Of a stretch of 64,000 nucleotides of DNA, positions 23,521 to 32,600 are shown piece after piece (the stretch's first letter is position 1; each line of letters opens with the position of its first letter). The notes under the pieces were generated by a model. The model was not told the DNA's origin. It was given only the letters and a program-made list of their open reading frames with translations, and searched no databases. Source of the DNA: Bryopsis sp. KO-2023 (taxonomy: Eukaryota > Chlorophyta > Ulvophyceae > Bryopsidales > Bryopsidaceae); contig BSYQ01000002.1 in the NCBI GenBank assembly GCA_030272585.1, forward strand, positions 186,001 through 250,000. Direction: 5' to 3'. The translations under genes were made by a program, and so were the position numbers.

Positions 23521-23890
23521 GAGAAAAAGAAAAGAAAAAACAGAGTGATTTTGGAAAGGAAAAAACAGAGTGATTTGTTGACAAAGAAAACACAGAGTGA
23601 TTTTGGAAAAGAAAAAACAGAGTGATTTTGGAAAAGAAAAAACAGAGTGATTTGTTGAAAAAGAAAAAACAGAGTGATTTTGGAAAAGAAAAAACAGAGT
23701 GATTTGTTGAAAAAGAAAAAACAGAGTGATTTTGGAAAAGAAAAAACAAGCTGATTTTTAAAAAGAAAAAACAGAGTGATTTCGAAAAAAAAACAAAAAA
23801 CAGAGTGGTTTGAGAAAGAAGAAAAGAGTGAGTTGCAGGGAAAAAACAGTGATTTACAACAAGAAGAACAGAGTGATTTAGAAAGAAAAT
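23521..23890. repeat. Minisatellite, unit AAAAAACAGAGTGATTT
   Basis: About fifteen units of 20-25 bp built on AACAGAGTGATTT(TG)GAAAAG. The minus strand stays open in two frames as Phe/Ser/Leu-rich peptides, a consequence of the repeat rather than a gene. Related units recur at 24283-24440. Confidence 0.85.
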
Positions 23891-24282
23891 CAAACCCTTG
23901 CAATCTTTTTCAGGTGGGGGGGGGGGGGGGGGGGGAAACTAAAAAATATTTTTCAGGTCTTGGTGGGGGAAAGTGAAATAAAAACCACCTTCTAAGATGC
24001 TGGTTGGTTGGTTGGTTGAGAAGGGTTGGTTTCTTAAAAAAAAGTTCTCCACCTGAAAGAAAAAAACACACACATCGTTACTGAGGTTATCCAACGAAGC
24101 CAAAAAAAATAAAAAACGAGAATTAAAAAAGGAATGTAAGTTAAGCGTCACTGACACGATTCTTTTTTCCTTAACGAGAAAAAAACGAGTGAAATGATAA
24201 TAAAAAGGGCTGGTTGGAGCTATGTTGAAATTTTGCTGGATATTTACTTCCAATTCTTACCCCAGCCCAGGAGACTTAAAAA

Positions 24283-24440
24283 AAAAAGAGTGATTTGTTG
24301 CAGGGAAAAACAGAGTGATTTCGGAAAAGAAGAAAACATTGATACTGAAAATGAAAAAACAAACTGATTTTTAAAAAGAAAAAAAACACAATGATTTTTG
24401 AATGAAAAGAAAACACAGTGATTTTTGGAAAAGAAAAACA
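24283..24440. repeat. Minisatellite, related units
   Basis: Degenerate copies of the AACAGAGTGATTT unit seen at 23521-23890. A long minus-strand frame across this region (24244-24789) is low complexity. Confidence 0.7.
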
Positions 24441-24787
24441 AACCCTCCCAGACAGACGAGCCGACAATGAAATGGCAATTTGAAAAAGAAAAAAAAACAG
24501 AAGAAGAAGGGGGAAATAAGAAAACCTCACTTGCTGGCCTGCCCAGGGAATTCTTTTTTTGTTTTTTGTTTTTTTTTGGGGGGGGGGAGGGGGGAATAAA
24601 AATAGATCTGAGGAAAAACTCTTCCTTTCGCACTTCGCGCCTTTTTTTTCCGCTTGCTGGTGGTGGATCTGGAGTCGATGGCGATGGAGCTGGGGTAGCT
24701 GCTGGTGGTCGGTCGACAAAAGAATGCGCGCGTCGGAAAAAGAAAAAAAAAATACCTCGGCGCCAGGAACTCGAGTGATTATTCGCC

Positions 24788-24850
24788 AACCAAAACTATT
24801 TCAAGACATGCCAGGCCAGAGCCTATAGCATCGGGGGAAACACAAAGACC
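24788..24850 (+). repeat. Dispersed about 65-bp repeat, copy 1
   Basis: CCAACCAAAACTATTTCAAG, then ACATGCCAGGCCAGAGCCTA, then TAGCATCGGGGGAAAC. Further copies lie at 25030-25115 (minus), 25295-25380 (minus), 38898-38965 (plus) and 58497-58570 (plus, diverged). Confidence 0.7.
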
Positions 24851-25029
24851 CCCCTCCGGAAAAAAATAAAATTGTCGTATGCTGGCGAGAAAGGGTTTCC
24901 GCACACTTCTCTGCGCGCAGGTCGGACTGCTGACTCCCGTCAGTCATAGCGACCGCGCTTGCCACCACGTGATTCGACAATCGAAAACGGAAACTCCATT
25001 TCAGCTTGCTGAGGGCGGACAGGGGGGAG

Positions 25030-25115
25030 GGGGGTCTTTGTGTCTTTCCCACGATGCTATAGGCGCTGGCCTGGCATGTGTTGTGAAATTTCTGGTTGGT
25101 TGATTGGTTGGGCGG
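25030..25115 (-). repeat. Dispersed about 65-bp repeat, copy 2
   Basis: On the minus strand: CCAACCAGAAATTTC, CATGCCAGGCCAGCGCCTAT, AGCATCGTGGGAAAGACAC. Copy 1 lies about 240 bp away on the opposite strand. Confidence 0.7.
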
Positions 25116-25294
25116 CGTTCGAGAGCGCCTGTTTGATAAGGAAGGGTGGAGCGGTGGCGAGGACGAGTCAGACTGGTGTAGGATCGCGACAGTATATGTA
25201 TTTTTCCCAAGTTTTAAGAGATGGTCGACTCGAGTCGCCACACAGCGCTGTCGATTGATTAAAGCGATATAAACCTTGCTTTCTAGAGGGTGTT

Positions 25295-25380
25295 TTCTTT
25301 GTGTCTTTCCCCCAATGCTGTAGGCTTTTGGTCTGGAATGGTTCTTTTTTTTGAAATTTCTGGTTGGTCGGGCATAGCGC
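25295..25380 (-). repeat. Dispersed about 65-bp repeat, copy 3
   Basis: Minus strand: GACCAACCAGAAATTTCA, then a diverged middle, then AGCATTGGGGGAAAGACAC. It lies about 300 bp outside the left end of transposon copy L. Confidence 0.6.
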
Positions 25381-25676
25381 TGTCGAATGCGCGCCAGTCT
25401 GACGCAAGAGAGAGAGTTGTGAACGGCGATTCTCCTCCACAATGTGATTTACGTTTGTTTGTTTGTTTGAGAGTAGTGGATTCCTTTCAGTTGGTGGCAA
25501 TTTCGATCGTCACTCTTTTAATTTCGATCGTCACTCTTTTTTGTTTTGCTTTTGAATGCCATTGGAACGATTGCTGCATGGGGTCTTTCCACGAGAGAGT
25601 GACAATCCTCCTCCATAATGTAAATTGATGTTTTGTTTGTTTGTTTTCACGACCCGAAAACAAAAGAAGGGGGGGG

Positions 25677-25706
25677 CACTATGGGAAAACCCGCTCTGTG
25701 CGGGGT
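25677..25706 (+). repeat. Terminal inverted repeat, L left
   Basis: CACTATGGGAAAACCCGCTC followed by TGTGCGGGGT, ending in the element's own 10-bp word. Identical to the right end of copy R. Confidence 0.88.
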
Positions 25707-25781
25707 TGGTCGAATCTCCGCCAAATATCGAAGAACGTCGAACTGACGAATTAAGACCCGAAACATAACAGAAACGTATCA

Positions 25782-25823
25782 GGAACGGTCGGATGTACCT
25801 GGGTTCGACTCCCAGGCGTTCCA
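25782..25823 (+). ncRNA. tRNA-like minihelix (acceptor plus T-arm)
   Basis: GGAACG ... CGTTCC pair as a 6-bp acceptor-like stem. Inside, CTGGG-TTCGACT-CCCAG is a perfect T-arm with a 7-nt TTCGA-type loop and a B-box match (GGTTCGACTCC). Only 11 nt separate the 5' stem from the T-arm, so the D and anticodon arms are missing. It lies about 100 bp inside the left end. The R copy (56322-56363) keeps the structure with one G-U change. A similar object is at 39264-39310. Confidence 0.5.
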
Positions 25824-25849
25824 ATCCCCTTACAACTGGGGTCGCGAAA

Positions 25850-26701
25850 AAGTCGTCAGCGACTGGAATTCGCGACCCCGCACAGATGTCTGTGCGGGGT
25901 TATAAACACCGCACATGAGATCAACGCCGCACAGAGATCTGTGCGGGGTGACCATAAAAAGAGGGAATTTTCTTAAAACAAAAACACACACAAGTGCCCA
26001 CAGTCCCCGAATCCCAAGCAACCCATCTGTCCATCCAAACCCACAAGGTTTAATAGCCCAAACACCATCCACACAATGTACCCCGCACAGAAGTCCACAA
26101 CCCCGGCCCACACAGCCACATGCCCCGCACAAACACCGCGAAGAAAAAGAAGGAAGATCTTTTTACTCTTTCACTTGCTCTTTCGAGCAGTTTTCGGGGT
26201 TTTGGGGGAAATTCATTCAAAAAAACACACACAGAGTTGTGCCCACAGTCTCCGAATCCCAAGCAACTCATCCGTTCATTGAAACCCGCAAGGTTTAATA
26301 ACCCACAATATCATCAGAAAAAACTTTAAGTGCACGCACGTTAGTCGGAATAAAAAAAGGCCGCAGAGGGCTGTGTGCGGCGTTCCGACTCCGCACGATA
26401 CGCATTCATAACAATACCAAACAAGAAAACCCAGTCCCCGAAGCTCAAAAAAACCTTGACGTTCATCCAAATCGATCAACTTCGGCTAATCTTGCCATGT
26501 CGAACCAAAAATGCCACACACAAAAAAAACAGGGAAACCACCACCACCGCACAGAAACCTCAACAGCCACGCACACGAACCCATACACCCCGCACAGACC
26601 TACTTTCTTCGGAACGAGCGACGTTTTGGGGACGGCGAACGTTCCTCCTCGACCACAAAACAACAGCCCCGCACACACGCGCGTAAACCCCGCACCGCCG
26701 T
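25850..26701. repeat. Subterminal TGTGCGGGGT array, L left
   Basis: Many copies of CCCCGCACA(G/C) in both orientations, including a perfect palindrome ACCCCGCACAGA-TG-TCTGTGCGGGGT at 25876-25901 and a shorter one near 25929. Sequence between the copies is unique. The array ends at the stop codon of gene A. CACTA transposases and their partner proteins act on such subterminal words. Confidence 0.85.
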
Positions 26702-29381
26702 TTACTTCTTGCGCGACGACCTGCGTTTTTTTGGTGAATCCTCCTTCGTCTTCTTGGACCTCCGCATTTTCTCGGCCTTTTCCAGAGCCTTCTGCCTGAT
26801 GGACTTCTTCCCACTTTCGTACAACTGAGCCCTGTCCCTCTTTTTTTTGGGCGGTTCATCCTCCCCCGCACTTGACTCGTACTCGGGTTCGACATCGTCA
26901 TCGACGTCCTGTGCGGGGTCCATGGGATCTTGTGCGGGGCTGTCGTCATCGTCTTCAGCGCCGGATCCTGTGGGCGCATCCTCGGCAACTGGTGCTGGAA
27001 GACCGGAAAGCGCTGCCTGGGCACTGTCGGAGAAAGGTCCTGAGGCACCGGAGGCACCGGAGGGACCACCGGTGTCATGACTTCCGGATACCTCTTCTGG
27101 GTCGCACACACTAGTTTTAACCCCGCACACACACAGATGAACCCCGCACACCAGAACATCAACAAACAGGTTAAAAACACTGACTTTTTGAACCACGCAC
27201 AGAAGTCCTTGGACCCCGCACGAAACAGGAAAAACATGTATCGACAACCAATCAATCCCTCACCTGGATCCAGTGGAGGCGGCTGTAGCACACGGGGAAT
27301 GGTATGCTCCCTTGGCTGCTTCCCACGGGCGATCTCCTCCGGGGTCTCCTCCTCGGGTGGTGGTTGACGGACCTGCGCGCACACGAGAAATTAGTTGACG
27401 CACGGAGTATCGTAAACCCCGCACAGACGACCCTACACCCCGCACAGAGATCGAAACAAAGGCACTGCACCAAACACGCACAGACACAATCGAGGCCCGC
27501 ACAGACAAATGTAAAACAGCCACGCACAGAAACATCACACCCCCGCACAACGATATTTGAGACACGCACTCACCACGGTATCTTGCAGCAGGGTTCCCGT
27601 CTCCGCGTACCTCTGCTTCATCGCCTTGACACCGTCCACCCACGCCACCTCGGTTGTATACCACTCGTCGTTGGCGACGAGGGCGGCGCGCAGGTGGACG
27701 GTGTCTTCGATCTTCTCGGAAAGGGTGGCTTTTTTGGTCTCGATCTCGTCGATTCGCCTTTTGTGCCGCTTGATGTTGTTTCTGCTGTCTTGCACCCTAC
27801 AACCCCGCACACACCAGGTTCAGCCCCGCACATACATCCCAAGACCCCCGCACACACACAACACCCCGCACACAGATTACACCCCACAGCCCCGCACACA
27901 CGCGCACACACCCCGCACAGAACATGAAAAGGGAGCTTACCTGTCGACGATTCGTTTGCAGAGCGTGCGGTACCCGATGAGGAATCCCATGCGGCCCCCA
28001 ACCACGCCTTCTTGATTTTGGGCGTGGAAGAGGATTCGGAAAATCGACAAGCCCATCATGTCGATAAGGCGCGGGCGAGTGGTTGGCGAGACCACATTTC
28101 CTCCAACCTGCCCACCACGCACACACAAACATTAACCCCGCACACACCAACATTACACCCTCCCCAACACCCAAACACCGCACACAAACACAAGAGCCCC
28201 CCGCACCCACACAACAACGCCCCGCACACAAACCCATAAACCCCGCACAGAACATAGTTCTCTGTTTTTCACTCACCGTTATCCCGTCAGGCATATTTTG
28301 CCTTGACGCGAGCATCCTCAGCGGGTTGCGGAGCGTCGGAACGATTTCCTGAGCCCAGTATTGGTTGATCAGCTGTTATACAAACACACATGAGGAAAAA
28401 AGTTAATAAACTAACTCACACCCCCGCACGAACGTAGTGGAGCCCCGCACAGACGTTAATTAGCAAAACATTCAAGGAAGGGGTGCATAAAATTTTGTGC
28501 ACCGCACCTGAGCTTGAGAGCCCCGCACAGGGCTTGACTTACCTTATTTAGCCACCCAAACTCCTTTTCGTTTTTGTAGCGGCGGCTGGTTTTCCCGTCC
28601 TTCACCACCGTCACAATAAGCCTCGTGTCGAGTCTTCCCGTGATGCTCTCTGCCTGGGTACTCTTGATAGATGGCAAAGGAGCAGGCGTGGGAGTCGCCA
28701 TAGCGACGAGCATCTCCTTCGCCGCCTCGACCACAGCCTGTACACCGCACAAAGGCGTTACCACCCCGCACCGCAATGTTTCAACCCCGCACAGATACAC
28801 AAAGAACAAAAAAAACACGCAACCCCGCACAGAAGCACAACAGCACCGCAGATGAGAACCTCCACCCCGCACACACTCACCATATCGATGGGCTCTATCA
28901 CTGCAAAGCCAATGGATTCCACCACGTGCAGGTAGCTCTCCATATTTTGGATGGTGGAAACGAGGGCTTCGTCGATGACGTTGAATATGGGCTTGTTTAT
29001 CGTCTTCGTCGACCAGAAGTGTATTTTTCTGCCTGTGAAAGTCTGAACAAAAAGACAACATACAATTTAGAGACAACCCCGCACACGGTCCCTGTGGCCC
29101 CGCACAAATCGAGAAGGAATTCTCTGTGCCCCCGCACAACAATTCGTGAAGCCCGCACGGAGATATGGACACACCGCACAAAAACCCTGTACCCCGCACA
29201 GCGTAAAACGTCTTACCACACAGATCACAAGTTGTTAAGCCGAGCCGCCTTTGCGAATAACAGTCGTCTTCGTGGAACCAGATTTTTTCCTCACCGCAAT
29301 AAGAGCCGACGCCGTAAAAGGCCTCAGTTCGCCGTACTCCTCGAGGATCTCGCGCTCCCTGCCCTCGTTGTCGCCAGTCAT
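26702..29381 (-). CDS. Transposon gene A, putative DNA-binding partner (477 aa, 8 exons)
   Basis: Minus-strand exons: 29295-29381, 28881-29042, 28543-28737, 28277-28372, 27941-28107, 27574-27796, 27264-27372 and 26702-27096. All have GT..AG borders and phases that join. The product starts MTGDNEGREREILEEYGELR. It contains IHFWSTKTINKPIFNVIDEA, a segment with KEFGWLNK then INQYWAQEIVPTLRN, a charged helix-rich region (DSRNNIKRHKRRIDEIETKK), a proline/glutamate stretch, and an acidic-Ser region. The lysine/arginine tail (KKKRDR ... KKRRSSRKK) is nuclear-localisation-like. I recognise no domain. By position it is the counterpart of the TnpA-type second protein of plant CACTA elements, which binds subterminal repeats; that role is inferred only. 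All seven introns are packed with the element's TGTGCGGGGT word. ATG at 29381 was chosen as the first in-frame start giving full phase continuity. Confidence 0.75.
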
Positions 29382-29641
29382 TTTGTTGAGCACTTCCTCA
29401 AGTGCTCCGATCTCGTTAAGGGTAAGGACAAGAAAGAAAACAATCATTTTTACAAAACGATAGAAGGGTACGCCGCACACACCGAGTTCACCAAGGTTCT
29501 CGAGCTCGATTGCCCCGCATGAATCGCCAGGGGTGGGTTACATTATTTATAAACTAATTAGTGTGACTTGCGTAATGTGGGCTGCTTTAGTTTCTGTCCC
29601 ATTCCGTCTCACCTGTTGTTTCCTTGCCGTTAGCGTTAAAG
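29382..29641. promoter_or_regulatory. Divergent promoter between genes A and B (L)
   Basis: 260 bp separate the two ATG codons. A near-palindromic TATA-like word ATTTATAAACTAATTA lies around 29546-29560, usable in either direction. One GCCGCACACACC copy lies near the gene A side. The same layout is kept in copy R (52494-52753). Confidence 0.5.
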
Positions 29642-32600
29642 ATGCCCAAGCCCGTGGGCTACGTCACCTTGAAGAGACACCTGCAAACTGAAGACCCCTG
29701 CTGCCCAGCATGTGGACAGCGAATCGGCAGCGACACTTCCTGGAAGAGACATAAGCGCGACGGTGGAACTTGCCCGAACAAGGATCGGCTTGAAAGGGAG
29801 CTGCTCGAGATCGCTGCAGGTAAGTCATAACCTGGGAAATATGTTGTTTTCGCTTCCTTTCCACACCTGACGCGCGTGCGGTGTCCCGACAGCGCGTGAC
29901 GGCGGCACAGACCCGGCACAGAACCCGGTGGACCCCGCACAGAACACGGTGGACCCCGCAGGACCATCCGTGGTGCCCGTACAGAATGCGGTGGACCCCG
30001 CAGGACCATCCGTGGTGCCCGTACAGAATGCGGTGGACCCCGCAGGACCATCCGTAGTGCACGCACAGGATGGGGATGCGGCTCTTTCCGAAGACGGCTT
30101 TGCTGATGACATTCCTGATGAATTTGTTGATGAACATGTTGAGGAGGTGGATGAAGAGGAGGTGGATGAAGAGGAGGAGGAGGAAGAGGAGGAGGAGGAG
30201 GAGGGAGAGGAAGAGGAAGAGGAAGAGGAAGAGGAAGAGGAAGAGGAGGAGGAGGGAGAGGAGGAGGAGGAGGAGGGAGAGGAAGGGGAACAGGGAGACG
30301 ACGACGAGGAGGAGTTCGACGTACAGGGAAACGCCGTCCTCAGGCAGCCCCTGTACGCCACATGCACGATGTCCCTTGTCCAGGTACGTGTGCGGCGCAT
30401 TCTGACTCCTGTGCGGTGTTACGTAACAGCCCCGCACAGAGGGACTGGGACCCCTTCACAGGCAACCAGAAACCCCGCACAGAAGTCATTTTACCCTCTT
30501 CCCTTCCTTTTGCTGTTCTAACCCTTCTAACCTTTTGTTTTAGGTGATGATAGTCCTTTGGCATCTGAAAGTCCAGTCGGGAATGACACGGGAGGTATTC
30601 GAGACACTGCTGAGGTTGATGGCCGCGGTACTCCCGAAGCCCAACTCCTTACCGACGACTTTCGCATCGTTCAAGGGGCTGATGAAGGTGCGCCACCTGA
30701 AGAAGCAGACCTACCTGATGTGCCAGAAGGGTTGCCGAGCCTACAAGGAGAAAAGGTGAGAGGAAGCTCTGTGCGGCGTTAAAGCACCTCTGTGCGGGGC
30801 TGTAATGTCGTTGTGCCGGGTGAGGCTGATTAGGCTGTTGCAAGTGCTTGTGGGTCAGGGGGCTTCTGAGCGGGGTGAATCAAGCCCTGTGCGGGGTGTA
30901 AATGCCGCTGTGCCGGGTGAGGCTTTAGCAGGAAAATAACAAAGAAAAAAAGGAAAAAAAAGGGAACCCACAAAATTCAGAGTGTAGCGGGACTCGAACC
31001 CACCACCAACAAAGCTGCAGTCACGCGCTCTAACAACGTAGACCAAGCGAACACAATATCTTTGAATCTAAACGCTCCCTAACCCCCTTTAGCGTTATAA
31101 TGCCTAATTAGGGGATAAGTCACAAACACTTAAGCACACACACACACCAATTGTGCTCTGGGGGAATCGAACCCTCGACCGCACCGCCTAAGGTTATTCA
31201 CCTTATCGGTGGAGCACCCTAAGCCACAATACTTCACCGATGTTAAGTTATTTTGTAACACTATTTTTATTTTATTTTACGGAATTTCCAAGAGATTAAG
31301 GGATATCATTGCAACACCCAAGATTTTAACTTGTTCCGCTTGGCTTAGTGCTTACCGTAGTATAACTTGATACCGTGTGGGACGGTGTTCGAATCCTACT
31401 CGGTTCCCTTGGGTTTTGGTTTCGTCTTCGTACAGGAGATGTGTGGAACCCGTTTTAATCTGTTTTAAGCCACTAAACTATCGTGGTGCGGTGGCTTAGA
31501 GTATTAGAGTGTATGGTTATAGTCTTTAAGGTTGTGGGTTCGAATCTTAATAGGTTCTTACGAGTTTGGGGGTAGAATTGTGTTCCGTTGCAACGGTTTT
31601 CCGTGACATGATCGGGGATCGGAACGGTCGGTCTCCGGTTCCGGATCCCTAGTATGGAAAGACTTGTCATATTGAATTCTTTGTTGTTCACAATCGATCT
31701 TACTCTTCAGGACCATCGCCTCTCCCCAGACCGCTTGCGAGTGTGGCCTTCCTTTGTTCCATCTCTCCGGGACCGTCCTCACGCCGGTGAGAAGGATCTT
31801 CTACTTCGGCGTGAAGTCTGTCCTTCGCATCATGCATGGTAGCTATGCATTTTGCGAGGCGAGGATTCACGCCGCGATGAGATCCTTCTCGGTGAAGTCC
31901 ACCCCTGTCATGCAGATATTGGGAGATTTGCTTCCCGACGGGGTGGATCTTCAGGATATCACCACCGGCCTCTATGAGGTCGGTGGTGACTATTTCGGCC
32001 TGGGGACAGGGAGGCGCCGCAATTACTCGATCGGCGCCTTCTTTATCAGATGTGGTGAGCTGATATATATATATATATATATTGGTTGTTTCTCGTTCCT
32101 ATTCAGGTATTTGATGTAAAAAAACACTGGTATACTGAAAGTTTTAACGTGTGTTCGAATTTTTTCAGACGACCTCCATGACTCCGTCCGGATGCAGGTG
32201 GAGAACCACTACCCCATTGCCCTCATCCCCGGTCCAAAGGAGCCCGAGAGCTTACAGGGAGTCCTGCGGTTGATTGTGCAGGACTTCCTGAAGCTCATAC
32301 CTGGTGGGCCGGGGATGAGGTTGAGGGGATGGTCGCCCCCCGCCACCGGATCCGTTGGACCCTTGACGCGTTCTGACAGTGTGGACCACTGGGCGTTGCT
32401 GTCCAGTGTGACCGGTGATACTCCTTGGCTTGCGAAAGTCGAGTTAGCACGCGGTCACACTGGACGCAACGCCTGTCCCGACTGTCATGGGACTACGAGC
32501 GTCGTCACCACTCGCTCCGGGGTCACTAGTCACAGGTGTGAAGCTACGTGATGTTGATCCAGTTGCCTTGGTGAACCTGATACACAATTACGTGGAAACT

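Noticed and set aside
23498..23903. Two overlapping Phe/Ser-rich ORFs resembling membrane proteins
   Set aside because: Both are produced by the A-rich minisatellite.
24801..25442. 213-codon minus-strand ORF
   Set aside because: It is made of two copies of the dispersed 65-bp repeat and flanking DNA; its internal peptide repeats follow from that.
30982..31557. Functional tRNA genes
   Set aside because: Acceptor stems are incomplete or an arm is missing in each. Only the A/B-box-like words and T-arms are convincing, so they are listed as tRNA-like.
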